Notes: generated from the sequence alone by a model not told the origin. A stretch of 64,000 nt of DNA from CAVYGM01 sp963768025 (GCA_963768025.1 CAVYGM010000012.1:62001-126000), one strand, 5' to 3'; positions 1-8,767 are shown, counted from the stretch's first letter. A program made the numbers and translations.

Positions 1-522
1 GATTTTCTGGATAAAAACGAGGTAGATGTCCTCGTGACGGATCTGAACATGCCCTACCTCAATGGCATTGAGCTTACGGTGAAAGTGAGGGAGGTTTATC
101 CCAATATGAAGATCCTCATGCTGACCGTCAAGGACGAGCTCGACGCCATTCAGGATGCCTACCGGGCCGGTATATCGGGCTATGTGATGAAAAAAGCCAA
201 CCGGACCGAACTCGAAAACGCGCTGCGCACCGTGGCCTCGGGACAGAAGTATTTCAGCGAATCGGTGATGCGGGAGCTGATGATGGGAAATAGCCGTCAG
301 GAAGAGAGTACCGACCATACCGATGAGTTTGGGCAGCTGACCAAGCGTGAACTCGAAATCGTTCGGCTCATTGCCCAGGAACTTTCTACTTCCGAAATCG
401 CCGATCAACTGTTTATCAGCGCCGGTACTGTCGAAACCCACCGGCACAACATTATGAAGAAACTGGGGGCCAAAAATGTGATTGGAATCATCAAATACGC
501 CATCAAGTATAAGATTCTGTAA
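1..522 (+). CDS. NarL/LuxR-family response regulator, 5' end outside window
   Basis: Partial gene; the reading frame is open from base 1, so the GTG at 34 is an internal codon and not the start. The visible 173 residues hold the receiver-domain phosphoacceptor Asp (codon 14, in VTDLNMP), the switch Thr (MLTV) and the conserved Lys (GYVMKK). These are followed by a LuxR-type helix-turn-helix (LTKRELEIVRLIAQ to HRHNIMKKLGA, about codons 115-165). The family consists of DNA-binding transcription regulators activated by phosphorylation from HisKA_3 kinases. The gene converges on the sensor kinase at 503-2377, the two 3' ends overlapping by 20 bp, so the pair is very likely cognate although not in one operon. 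The C-terminus is complete. Confidence 0.93.
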   Translation, partial: DFLDKNEVDVLVTDLNMPYLNGIELTVKVREVYPNMKILMLTVKDELDAIQDAYRAGISGYVMKKANRTELENALRTVASGQKYFSESVMRELMMGNSRQEESTDHTDEFGQLTKRELEIVRLIAQELSTSEIADQLFISAGTVETHRHNIMKKLGAKNVIGIIKYAIKYKIL

Positions 523-2377
523 CCCGTACTTCTTCAAAAGGAATCTCTACGGTGATGCGGGTGTGCTTTGGCATACTTTCTACCTGCCAGGTACCTTTGA
601 GTTGCTCCACGCGATTTTGAATGTTGCGCAGGCCTACCCCTTCGGTTTTGGAAGTAGACGAATCAAACCCCACCCCGTCGTCGATAACGGTCAAGATCGC
701 GCGTTCGGCCTGGTACGTAAGGCTGATCCAGGCATGATGGGCGTTGGCGTGCTTGATGATATTATTGACCAGTTCGAGCACAATGGTGAAGAGCTGGTAC
801 TCTACCGGCGTACTCAGCCGGTAGTCGCGGCCATCGAATACAAAGCTGAAGTCCACCTTGTCGTTCCCCTTCAATTTGCCCATCAGGGACTGGATCGCCA
901 CCCTCAGCCCTTTTGATTCCAGCTCTTCGGGTACAAGGTTATGCGAAATCAGGCGGATGTCAGCGTACACATCATTGATCATTTCCAGCACGTCGCTGAC
1001 GATCTTCTGGTCGGAAGTCTTCCAGCCCTCTCCGCTCAGTGCTTCCAGGCGCCAGCGGACGGCGGCCACCTTCGTATTGAGGTTGTCGTGCAGCTCGGAG
1101 GCCATGCGTTTACGCTCCATCGTTTGCCCTCGGGCCAGCGCTTCCCCTATCTCCCGATTCTTGGCCTCTAATTGCTCATTCTTGACTCGCAGGCGTCGGT
1201 TGGTCCAACCTATGTACGTCATGATGCCAATGCCCGAGAGGAGCAAAATTATCAGGAAGTTGCGGGTTTGCACGAGGCTTTTGTTTTCGAGATTTTTTAT
1301 GTGAGTTTCTCGTTTTTCAGCTTCGTAGCTGGCCTGTAATTCGTCGTATTTCTGTTGTACCTGGTAGCGCTGCATGCTATCCTCGTGGGCGCGGTGAATT
1401 TCGAGGTAATCGAGCGCTTTTTTGTAATCTCCGGCCTTTTTGTAGGTTTGGTAGAGGTAGTTTTCGGCCCGTGACTGCATTTCCCGCCAGCCTGAGCCCG
1501 TTGCAAAGTCCAGGCTTTGTTGGCGGTACTTCACCGCCTGGTCAAAATCGCCTTTTTCCTCGGCAATGTCTGCCAGGTCGGCATAGATGGCAAAAATCAC
1601 CACCCGGTTGTTGTATTGGCGGGCAAGGTCCAGGGCTTTGTCGCGGTAGTCATTCGCGAGTGTTTCATTCCCGAGCTTATAGTAGACATTGGCCAGGCCG
1701 TGGGGGTTATCCGCTTTCAGATTTGGGCTGGTAGCGCGGGGAAGCAGGGCTTCCACCTGCTTATAATAGCCAAGGGCTTTGCGGTAGTTTTTTACCCCAA
1801 AAGAATCGTAGTAGTTGTAGTCACCGAAGTAATCCAGAATCCAGCACAGGTTGTTGGTGTTCTCGTTCTTTTCGGCCAGGGGACGGGCTTTTTCCAGGTA
1901 CTGAATGCATCGCTCGGGCATGCCGTTGTTGTTGAGCACAAAGGCCGCCAGCACGTAGGTATAGGTAAGGTCGTAGAGGTCACCTCCGGCTTTTTCGAGC
2001 ACTTTAATGGCTTTGGTATAGGCGTTGAAGGCCTCGGTGTACCTGCCCTTTACGTCGTAACTCTTGCCCAGAGCCCGGAGGTAGAGGCCTTTTCCTTTTG
2101 GCCATGCTACCCTTTCGGTTAGCTGGCGGAGGCTATCCAGGTAAGCTGCTGCCTTAGGGTCATTTTGGTTGCAGAGCCGTTCGGTTAGCAAATCCAGGTT
2201 CGCCACCAGCAGCGTATCGCGTTCAAAGGAGGGCTTTTGGTATAGCAAGGATCGTTTCTGCACTATCAGGCTATCAATGGCCGGGTTTTGCGCAAAGGCA
2301 ACCGCAGGATAAACAACCTGAGACAGGAGCACCCATACAGTCAAAAGCAGCACTCGTTTTGGGGTTACCATACGCAT
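503..2377 (-). CDS. TPR-containing sensor histidine kinase (HisKA_3 family)
   Basis: 624 aa. N-terminal signal peptide (residues 1-30, ending AFAQ), then a long TPR-rich sensor region (about 60-350), one transmembrane helix (373-391), a short coiled coil and a HisKA_3 dimerisation domain with phospho-accepting His430 (ASELHDNLN). The C-terminal HATPase has an N box (ELVNNIIKHA) and G boxes (DDGVGFD, GVGLRNIQNRV). This is the usual design of Bacteroidota two-component kinases whose TPRs lie outside the cytoplasmic membrane. It should phosphorylate a NarL/LuxR regulator, and the obvious partner is the convergent gene at 1-522. An ATG two codons downstream is an equally good start. No stimulus can be read from the sequence. 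Confidence 0.93.
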   Translation of the reverse strand: MRMVTPKRVLLLTVWVLLSQVVYPAVAFAQNPAIDSLIVQKRSLLYQKPSFERDTLLVANLDLLTERLCNQNDPKAAAYLDSLRQLTERVAWPKGKGLYLRALGKSYDVKGRYTEAFNAYTKAIKVLEKAGGDLYDLTYTYVLAAFVLNNNGMPERCIQYLEKARPLAEKNENTNNLCWILDYFGDYNYYDSFGVKNYRKALGYYKQVEALLPRATSPNLKADNPHGLANVYYKLGNETLANDYRDKALDLARQYNNRVVIFAIYADLADIAEEKGDFDQAVKYRQQSLDFATGSGWREMQSRAENYLYQTYKKAGDYKKALDYLEIHRAHEDSMQRYQVQQKYDELQASYEAEKRETHIKNLENKSLVQTRNFLIILLLSGIGIMTYIGWTNRRLRVKNEQLEAKNREIGEALARGQTMERKRMASELHDNLNTKVAAVRWRLEALSGEGWKTSDQKIVSDVLEMINDVYADIRLISHNLVPEELESKGLRVAIQSLMGKLKGNDKVDFSFVFDGRDYRLSTPVEYQLFTIVLELVNNIIKHANAHHAWISLTYQAERAILTVIDDGVGFDSSTSKTEGVGLRNIQNRVEQLKGTWQVESMPKHTRITVEIPFEEVRVTESYT

Positions 2378-2443
2378 AGGACGGATAGAATCGAGGCTAT
2401 GGCCCTCGTATTGCCTGATTTCGATACTGAAATATAAAAAAAA

Positions 2444-3064
2444 TCAGTGGAAAAAGAAGCTTACTCCCACGGTGGCCCGAAGGGTACGGACGTCAGGACG
2501 ATCCGTAAAGCCGACATCGTTGAGTAGAAAGCTATTCATTTTCCCCAAACTTCCTCCCACCGATGCATTGAGAGCCAGTTTTTGGGTTAGGAAATAGTTA
2601 ATCCCAGTCGAGGCGATCAGGGCCGAACCATTCATACGAAGTTCGTAGAGAGTAGGGTCCCCGTTGTTAAGTACGATAGGATCAATCGTGAAACTTTGGC
2701 CGGCGTACCCAACTTCCACGTAGGGGCGGATGGGTTGGAGTGTGCCGCCCAGATTCACGCGCAGACCGCCGCAGAAGGAGCCCATGCTGAAGGCGGTCCA
2801 TTCGTCGGGCAAGTTGAGTGCAAAACTGTACCCGTCGATTCCGACAAATAGCTCGAACCGTTGGTTGAGTCCGTACCCGACGCGCAGTCCGCCTCCCACT
2901 CCATTAGGTTCCTGCTCATCTAATTGATTAAGCTCCGTAGACGACCAGTGGATATAACTGAGATTTCCGCTGACGCTGAACCCTTCGGTATTGGAACGGA
3001 TGTCCTGGGCGTAGGCACCCAAACTCAGCATGAATAAAGTAAAAAGTACGATAGGGCGTTTCAT
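2444..3064 (-). CDS. Outer-membrane beta-barrel protein (porin-family fold)
   Basis: 206 aa when started at the ATG at 3064, which gives a clean signal peptide (MKRPIVLFTLFMLSLGAYAQ). The longer frame to 3091 adds nine residues ahead of the signal peptide. The mature part alternates glycine- and aromatic-rich strands (GGGLRVGYGLNQRFELFVGI, RPYVEVGYAGQSF) and ends in the aromatic strand VGVSFFFH, as expected for an OmpX/OMP_b-brl eight-stranded barrel inserted by the BAM complex. Role unknown. It lies between the sensor kinase and the Ser/Thr kinase operon, in the same orientation but separated from each by 66-158 bp. Confidence 0.85.
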   Translation of the reverse strand: MKRPIVLFTLFMLSLGAYAQDIRSNTEGFSVSGNLSYIHWSSTELNQLDEQEPNGVGGGLRVGYGLNQRFELFVGIDGYSFALNLPDEWTAFSMGSFCGGLRVNLGGTLQPIRPYVEVGYAGQSFTIDPIVLNNGDPTLYELRMNGSALIASTGINYFLTQKLALNASVGGSLGKMNSFLLNDVGFTDRPDVRTLRATVGVSFFFH

Positions 3065-3187
3065 ATGAATAAGTAGCTTAAAGTAGTACACAGTATAAAG
3101 TGAAAAGTAGGGTGTGTATAGTCGGTAGTTTTTGGATAGAGTAGCTTCTGTCTCTTTTTTTGTTAAAATACGAAGGAAAATCTTTTA

Positions 3188-3211
3188 GCCGACAGCTAAT
3201 CACCGGCAGTC
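3188..3211. repeat. Heptad-periodic intergenic repeat, copy 1
   Basis: Three consecutive 7-mers (GCCGACA, GCTAATC, ACCGGCA) followed by GTC, 11 bp beyond the stop codon of the kinase at 3223. It aligns closely with the repeat at 29266-29300. See the finding on heptad repeats. Confidence 0.5.
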
Positions 3212-3222
3212 AAAAATCTGAC

Positions 3223-5001
3223 TTACTGTTTGAAAAGCAGACTGGTACGAACCACCCGCACGTCATTGACGCGGCGGTTGCTTTCAAAAACTACCTGCTT
3301 GCTGTCTTTGTCGCTGTATTCGGGAAAGCGGATCGAAATCCACTGCCCGTTTACCGCCTCCACGGCTTCAAACTGCACAGCCAGGTAGGCCCGTTGCGAG
3401 TTGGTGGCGGCCCGCACCTCGGTAATGCGCCCCCGCACCCGCGCTCCCGACTCTATAACCGTGGAGCCATTTACTACCACGGGGGCTCCGGTGCGCAGCC
3501 AGATGGTACTGCCGCTGCGGCTGACCTGACTGGAGGTAATAGTTTCGGTAAATACCACGGGAAAGCTCTCATTTCGGAGTTCTACCGATATGGTTCGGGT
3601 GGTAGGCTTGGTTTCGGTTTTTTTCTCTTCCGCATCGGTGGGATCTTCTTTTTCTTCCTCCTGGCTTATCGGTTCTTTTTCTTCGGTTTGGGGCGGATTT
3701 TGAACACGCCCAACGGGAGCCAGTGGCTTTTGTTTTTTTGGAGTCTCTTCTTTCGATTTCGGTACATCTTTCTCAATTGGGGTCGTGACCGGATAATTGG
3801 CGCGTGGGGTGTACGCCAGGCGGGCGGGTTCAGTCGGCAGGTCGCGGGAGAAGGTATCCTTTTCAAGCACCGGAGTAATGTCCGCGTAGGTTTGGGTACT
3901 CGTACTATCCGTATCCGATTCAATACCGTTTTTGGTAGGAACCGTATCGGACATCCAGAAGCCGGTCACCACGATGGTGAGGGCAATCAGAATAGCCCCC
4001 ATCAAAATCAACCCTTCCTGGGTCAGAAGATTCCCCTTCAGATTTTTCCATCTTGCACTACTATCCAGCTCGGCAGGAACCCCGGCCAGGCGTGTGGGTT
4101 CTGGCCGGGGTTTGTCCTGGGTGTGGGTTAGCTGTCGGGTGGGGGCTACGCGGGGCGGTGCCTGAAACTGATCCCAGTCCAGCAGGCCCGGCGTTACAAG
4201 AGACACCAGCGCCTGCCGCAGCTCACTGGCGTGGGCAAAACGTTTTTCGGGTTTCTTGTTTAATAATTTTTCCAAAATATCTTCCAATCCTTTGGGAATA
4301 GTGCTCAGATGCTCGCGGATGGGAATAGGCTTGTGATTGAGGATATGGGTTATAAGGGTAGAATCAGTGCCGGCCACAAAAGGCATTTTTCCGGAAAGCA
4401 ATTCATACAGCAACACGCCTACCGCGTACAGATCCGACTGCTCGGAGGGGTCGCCGCCGTCGAGTAGCTCGGGCGCCATGTATTCGAGGGTACCCATCAC
4501 CCGGTTCATGCGGGTCAGTCGCTCACTGCCTACAAGCCGGGCTATACCAAAATCCATCAGCTTCACGCTGCCCTCTTTGGTCAGCATCAGATTGGCAGGC
4601 TTGATGTCGCGATGCAGAATACCCTTGCGGTGCGCGTGGCTCAGCCCTTCGAGCGCCTGCAGGACGACACGAATGGCATTCTCGACCGAGAAGTGCCCCT
4701 GCTTGCGCAGGAGCTGTTCCAGGGTAGAGCCATCCACCAGCTCCATGATCATGAAATTGTCCTGCTGGTCTTTGATGAAATTATACAGGGTGGCTACATT
4801 AGGGTGGTTCAAGCGGGCTGACAGGACGGCCTCGTTGCGAAACCGCTCAAAGAAGGTCGTATCCCGCAGCAAATGGGTGTGGAGCATTTTCAAAGCCACC
4901 GGACGCTGCAGCAGTGTATCAGTAGCGCGGTAGACGGTACCCATGCCTCCTTCTCCCAGAAGCTCCTCTACCCGATAGTTTTGAATGATTCGTCCGATCA
5001 T
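3223..5001 (-). CDS. Membrane-anchored Ser/Thr protein kinase with C-terminal beta-rich domain
   Basis: 592 aa. Hanks-type kinase domain at residues 10-270: glycine loop GEGGMGTVYRA, ATP-anchoring Lys38, catalytic Asp132 (HRDIKPAN), Mg-binding Asp150 (DFGIAR) and APE-type MAPELL. One transmembrane helix follows at 330-350, then a Pro/Glu/Lys-rich linker (355-470) and a compact beta-rich domain of unknown type (470-592, e.g. ESGARVRGRITEV, SQRAYLAVQFEAVEAVNGQWI). The kinase is cytoplasmic and the C-terminal domain extracytoplasmic by the single-TM topology. Its start overlaps the phosphatase stop by 4 bp (ATGA), so the two are translationally coupled. It is the last gene of the FHA-protease/kinase/PP2C/kinase operon. 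Confidence 0.93.
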   Translation of the reverse strand: MIGRIIQNYRVEELLGEGGMGTVYRATDTLLQRPVALKMLHTHLLRDTTFFERFRNEAVLSARLNHPNVATLYNFIKDQQDNFMIMELVDGSTLEQLLRKQGHFSVENAIRVVLQALEGLSHAHRKGILHRDIKPANLMLTKEGSVKLMDFGIARLVGSERLTRMNRVMGTLEYMAPELLDGGDPSEQSDLYAVGVLLYELLSGKMPFVAGTDSTLITHILNHKPIPIREHLSTIPKGLEDILEKLLNKKPEKRFAHASELRQALVSLVTPGLLDWDQFQAPPRVAPTRQLTHTQDKPRPEPTRLAGVPAELDSSARWKNLKGNLLTQEGLILMGAILIALTIVVTGFWMSDTVPTKNGIESDTDSTSTQTYADITPVLEKDTFSRDLPTEPARLAYTPRANYPVTTPIEKDVPKSKEETPKKQKPLAPVGRVQNPPQTEEKEPISQEEEKEDPTDAEEKKTETKPTTRTISVELRNESFPVVFTETITSSQVSRSGSTIWLRTGAPVVVNGSTVIESGARVRGRITEVRAATNSQRAYLAVQFEAVEAVNGQWISIRFPEYSDKDSKQVVFESNRRVNDVRVVRTSLLFKQ

Positions 5002-5849
5002 AGCAGGTCAATGTTTTCGGTCGGGCGTACCTCTGCGGATTCGTCCGGGGCAATGCGCTCGATCAGCATCACCGTGATGTTATCGTGTCCTCCGCGTACC
5101 TTGGCCTGTTCGATCATCTGCTGGGCGGCTTCGCTGAGCACTTCCAGGTTGAGCCAGTCGGCCATTTCGTCGTCTGAGAGGTAGTCGTACAGGCCGTCAC
5201 TGCACAGCAGCAGGCGGTCGCCCTCTTCAAGGGTATAGGAAGGTTTTTCTATATCAATCTCCACTTTATTATGCGTACCCATCGCGCGGGTCAGCACGTT
5301 GCGTTCGGGGTGGGTGTCGGCTTCGGTGGGTTTGATAATCCCCTCGTCCACGAGCTTCTGTACGTAGGTATGATCCGTCGTGAGCCGGATCATTTGCCCG
5401 GTTTTGTAAAGGTAGGCCCGGCTGTCGCCCACGTGCCCCAAAAATAGCTGGTTTCCGCGAATCACCACGGTGGTACAGGTGGTGCCCATTCCTTTTTGCC
5501 GGGAGTTGCGCCCGGCGGCCTGCCAGATCATCCGGTTGGCTTTGGCCAGGGCAAAATACAAGCTGTCTTCCGGTCCTTCTTCGCGTTGGTAGTACGTTTT
5601 GGAAATGATTTCCGTAGCCATCTGAGACGCCACCTCCCCGGCTGCGTGGCCCCCCATGCCATCAGCCACGATAGCCAGATAGCCTTTGTTGAGTTGTACT
5701 TCCCGCGTGGCCGGGCGAATAAACCGCGTGGCATCCTCGTTGTTGGTGCGCACGCAGCCGACATCGGATAAGGCCACGGCTCTCAGTTCGTTAAGACCTG
5801 GCGTTGATGCCTCGTCGGGTTCAGGGGATATCCATTTTTTCCAAAACAT
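4998..5849 (-). CDS. PP2C-family Ser/Thr protein phosphatase
   Basis: 283 aa. Contains the PPM/PP2C metal-site motifs in order: TNNEDA, VADGMGGHAAGE (about 61-72), GDSRAYL, CSDGLYDYLSDDEM and GGHDNITVML. It should be a cytoplasmic, Mn/Mg-dependent phosphatase that reverses phosphorylation by the adjacent kinases. A short tail after the last motif carries no membrane segment. It overlaps the downstream kinase by 4 bp and sits 202 bp downstream of the second kinase (6052-6900). That gap holds an imperfect inverted repeat, so transcription may be partly uncoupled there. Confidence 0.95.
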   Translation of the reverse strand: MFWKKWISPEPDEASTPGLNELRAVALSDVGCVRTNNEDATRFIRPATREVQLNKGYLAIVADGMGGHAAGEVASQMATEIISKTYYQREEGPEDSLYFALAKANRMIWQAAGRNSRQKGMGTTCTTVVIRGNQLFLGHVGDSRAYLYKTGQMIRLTTDHTYVQKLVDEGIIKPTEADTHPERNVLTRAMGTHNKVEIDIEKPSYTLEEGDRLLLCSDGLYDYLSDDEMADWLNLEVLSEAAQQMIEQAKVRGGHDNITVMLIERIAPDESAEVRPTENIDLL

Positions 5850-5875
5850 AAAAATATTCTATTGATAGAATGATA

Positions 5876-6036
5876 GAATGAGTGATTGTGAGAATGAGTG
5901 AATAGTAATTAAGAAGTTTATGAGTATAGGTAGTTGAGAGTAAATAAGATGCCTACGGCTAAATCTGAAATTCTTTTAACTCTTCAACTTTCAACCGCAG
6001 GACCGCGGATCTATTATTCACTCACTCACTCATTCA
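5876..6036. repeat. Imperfect intergenic inverted repeat (GAATGAGTGA arms)
   Basis: The left arm (5876-5908) contains GAATGAGTGA twice and ends GAATAGTAA. The right arm (6011-6036) reads as its near reverse complement (CTATTATTCACTCACTCACT then CATTCA). The arms enclose about 100 bp of low-complexity sequence between the two kinase-operon genes. Possible processing or attenuation structure, or a decayed repeat. Confidence 0.45.
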
Positions 6037-6051
6037 AGATTTAATTTATTC

Positions 6052-6900
6052 TCAACCAACCAGGCCCGAGAACCAGTTTGTTAGTCTTTCGATTGGACCT
6101 TCTTTGGGCTTGTGCAGGATTTCCAGCAATTGCGCGGCAGTCGGGCGATTCTTGGGAGTATGCGTAAGTAATTTTCTGATGATTTTTCGGCTCGTTCTGG
6201 ACAAATCGGGGATCAGCAAATCGGGTGCCATGTACTCGCCCCGTTCAATCTTGATCCTGATCTCGGTTTCCGTTTTCCCGTCAAAGGGCCGGTAGCCCGT
6301 CAGCATTTCGTATAAAAGTACCCCCAGTGCCCAGCAATCCGACTCTTTACCTACGTGATTCTGAAACTGTTCCGGGGCCATGGAATAAGTGGTGCCTATT
6401 ACGTATCCTTCCCTGGTCAGGCGGGGGGTGTAGGCCGCCTTGGCAATACCAAAATCAAGAAGCTTGGAAATGGCATCGGTGGTGACCTTGATATTGCACG
6501 TTTTCAAATCGCGGTGTATGATCTCCTTTTTGTGCAGGTATACCACGGCGGAAGCAATCTGTTCCAGGAGTTTCAGGGCAAAAGCCTCAGGCAAACGGCG
6601 GTGGCGGGCAATCAATTTTTCGAGAGTAGGGCCTTCCACGTATTCCATTATGATGCAGGGGTACCCTTCTTCTACTACATACTCGTACAGGGCGGCAATG
6701 TGCGGGTGCTGTACCGAAGCCTGAATGTAGGCTTCGTTCTGGAAGCGGGCGGCCTGGTCGGCGCGCGACAGAATCTTGACGGCGGCGGGCTGATGGGTGG
6801 TAATGTGTTCTGCCTGATAGACTTCCCCCATTCCACCCGATCCCAACCATTTTGTCAGCGCGTACTTGCCAATGGTCTTATGTGACAGCCCTCCTCTCAT
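6052..6900 (-). CDS. Soluble Ser/Thr protein kinase
   Basis: 282 aa, essentially only a kinase domain: glycine loop GSGGMGEVYQAEH, Lys42 (AAVKIL), catalytic Asp131 in HRDLKTCN and Asp149 in DFGIAKA, then MAPEQF. The catalytic loop has Thr-Cys where Pro-Glu or Pro-Ala is usual, a tolerated variation. There is no transmembrane segment; a short amphipathic tail (LTNWFSGLVG) ends the protein. It lies 19 bp downstream of the FHA-protease coding region and is probably co-transcribed with it. FHA domains bind phospho-Thr peptides, so this kinase, or the membrane kinase at 3223, is the likely source of the FHA ligand (inference). Confidence 0.93.
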   Translation of the reverse strand: MRGGLSHKTIGKYALTKWLGSGGMGEVYQAEHITTHQPAAVKILSRADQAARFQNEAYIQASVQHPHIAALYEYVVEEGYPCIIMEYVEGPTLEKLIARHRRLPEAFALKLLEQIASAVVYLHKKEIIHRDLKTCNIKVTTDAISKLLDFGIAKAAYTPRLTREGYVIGTTYSMAPEQFQNHVGKESDCWALGVLLYEMLTGYRPFDGKTETEIRIKIERGEYMAPDLLIPDLSRTSRKIIRKLLTHTPKNRPTAAQLLEILHKPKEGPIERLTNWFSGLVG

Positions 6901-6919
6901 GGTCCTTTGTTGGTTACTG

Positions 6920-8602
6920 TTAGTTGATTACTTTACGGCTTCCCATCAGTTCCATGCCGTAGTGGATGGGCACTGCGAAGGTGATCCGGGCTCCATCCGC
7001 CCCCATGGCTCCGGCGGTGAAGATACCGATGGCATTGCCATCTTTGTCAAACACGGGCCCTCCACTGTTGCCGCTTCCCGTCGCACTAATGGTGAGCTGG
7101 TAGTAGTCGCCGATGGTGCTGTAATATCCCTGCAGACCTTTGTCATACGCTTCGGTTGACTGCCCCCGGATGATCTTTCCAATGCTGCCGTCGGTTACGG
7201 TGGGGTCAGGAACTGTGATGATCTGCGTATCGCGGTTGGAGAAATCGTTGGAATTGTTGGCGACAATCACATTGGGTGACAGGCCGGGGTAGCCTACTAC
7301 TACTACTTTCTGTCCGGGAGCCACGTTGGCGTCCGCATCTTTGAGCGCTACGGCCTCCATTTTGGTAGGCAGATCAATCTTGATCATAGCCACATCGTGC
7401 TTGTTGGATACCCGCACTACCTTGGCCGGTGTGCGTTGATCGTTCTTGGCGAAGGTTACGTCCATGTAGGTATTCACGCCTTCAATCACCTTACCTGACA
7501 TAGGCTTCCGGCCAAAGTACTGGGTTTCGGAAGGTACCCAGCGGAAGGGTTGATCCACGGTACCCGTCACCGCCCATTCGCCCCCTACGTACTGCAACAG
7601 TTCGCCAGGAAAAGCATCGGATGGGAAAGAATAGTAAGAATTCCAGTTAGCGGCTACGTGGCGGTTGGTCAGGATAAAACCATTTTCATCCACCACAAAG
7701 CCCGATCCGCTGGCTCCGGCCAGGGCAATGGGCCGTCCTGCCGGGGTATTTTTTTTGAGGCCCAGCAGAGGCTCTACGCGTCCGGGCGCTACTTCGATGT
7801 ACATCGGAACCTCACGAACCAGCCTGCCTTTTGAATCAAAAATCTGGTGGTACTCGTGGTAAATATCGTCGCCGGTAGGGGTGTAGGTCAACTTATAGCC
7901 AAATTCGATGAAGACTACCTTATCCAGATTGGCCTTAGCAATGGCCTCAGGATCGAAAGCTTCCCGACTAACCTGCTGAATAATGGTAGTGGTAGTGTCA
8001 CCTTTCACATAAGTTATTTCTTTTTTTACCAGCTTGTCCTTGAAGGCATAGCCCAGAGCAGACAGGACTACCAGGCTTCCTACCAGAACGGCAATGAGAG
8101 TACGTTGCGATTTTTTGCGTTCGTAGGTAATTACCCGCTCAAAGGTTTGCTTGCCGATACCGGTTTTTTCGGGCGTAGCCGGAGCGTCCATGCCCGTAGG
8201 CACTATCTCCTCGGTGGCTCTGGATGGGACATCCACCAATCGGGTAGCGGCCATGAGTTCCTGAGGGCGGGGATCTATGTCAAAAACGAAGACAGGGCCG
8301 TTGGTACCCACCTGCACTTCGTCGCCGGGCACCAGGTACGTCTTTCCTTTCACCCGATTCTTGTTTACGAAAATTCCATTGCGGCTTTGATTGTCTATCA
8401 GCGTAAAGGTGAGGTTTTCGCCCTTTAAGATTTTGGCATGCTCGCGGCTAACCACCGTATCCTGCTCAGGATCAAACTGGATGTCGTTGGTAGTAGCGCG
8501 GCCGAGGGTGAGTTCGTTGTGCTTTTGGAAATCAAACTCTTCGATTTGGTTTGCTTTGGCTCCACTAAGGTGGCGAATGACAAAGGTTTTGATGGTAGTC
8601 AT
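6920..8602 (-). CDS. FHA domain - transmembrane - trypsin-like (S1C) serine protease
   Basis: 560 aa from the ATG at 8602. A longer open frame reaches 8674 but starts inside the inferred -7 box, so the inner ATG is chosen. The order is an FHA domain at 20-105 (GRATTND, SREHAKI, NQSRNGIFVN), a linker, one transmembrane helix (168-186), then an extracytoplasmic trypsin-like domain with the complete triad His315 (ILTNRHVAA), Asp403 (KHDVAMIKI) and Ser513 (GSGNSGGPVF). No PDZ domain is visible, unlike DegP. The layout suggests that phospho-Thr recognition inside the cell is coupled to proteolysis outside the cytoplasmic membrane. First gene of the kinase/phosphatase operon, behind the shared promoter module at 8672-8767. 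Confidence 0.92.
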   Translation of the reverse strand: MTTIKTFVIRHLSGAKANQIEEFDFQKHNELTLGRATTNDIQFDPEQDTVVSREHAKILKGENLTFTLIDNQSRNGIFVNKNRVKGKTYLVPGDEVQVGTNGPVFVFDIDPRPQELMAATRLVDVPSRATEEIVPTGMDAPATPEKTGIGKQTFERVITYERKKSQRTLIAVLVGSLVVLSALGYAFKDKLVKKEITYVKGDTTTTIIQQVSREAFDPEAIAKANLDKVVFIEFGYKLTYTPTGDDIYHEYHQIFDSKGRLVREVPMYIEVAPGRVEPLLGLKKNTPAGRPIALAGASGSGFVVDENGFILTNRHVAANWNSYYSFPSDAFPGELLQYVGGEWAVTGTVDQPFRWVPSETQYFGRKPMSGKVIEGVNTYMDVTFAKNDQRTPAKVVRVSNKHDVAMIKIDLPTKMEAVALKDADANVAPGQKVVVVGYPGLSPNVIVANNSNDFSNRDTQIITVPDPTVTDGSIGKIIRGQSTEAYDKGLQGYYSTIGDYYQLTISATGSGNSGGPVFDKDGNAIGIFTAGAMGADGARITFAVPIHYGMELMGSRKVIN

Positions 8603-8671
8603 GGTTAATAAGGTTTTTTTTGAGTAGTTCGAATTAATTTTTTTGATTCCTTTTACTGGAATTGTATGATA

Positions 8672-8767
8672 CAAAGTTCGGCAGGATTGAAGCGCGGCAC
8701 CATACCGAAAGACCTACATTTGGAGGGATGAAAACCTATATTTAGCAGGTATAGGTTTTCATATAGG
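8672..8767 (-). promoter_or_regulatory. Promoter module A (dyad plus CGAACTTTG -7 box) for the FHA-protease operon
   Basis: On the minus strand the -7-like box GAACTTTG (8672-8679) lies 69.5 bp centre to centre from a dyad with 10-bp arms AAAACCTATA (8731-8740) and TATAGGTTTT (8750-8759), spaced by 9 bp. It is followed by AATGTAGGT and a block sharing TTC, AT and GCCGC positions with module B. There is no good -33 TTTG, which fits an activator-dependent promoter. The expected transcript start is about 60 nt before the chosen ATG. The same arrangement recurs at 12533-12627. Confidence 0.7.

Noticed and set aside
3160..4131. 323-codon open frame antisense to the membrane kinase
   Set aside because: Shadow of the kinase's Pro/Lys/Glu linker; composition is low-complexity Phe/Gly/Arg with no family resemblance.
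3223..8602. Type VI secretion regulatory cluster (kinase, PP2C, FHA)
   Set aside because: Such trios accompany some T6SSs, but no Tss structural gene is present and the FHA protein is a protease; the resemblance is only in the regulatory parts.
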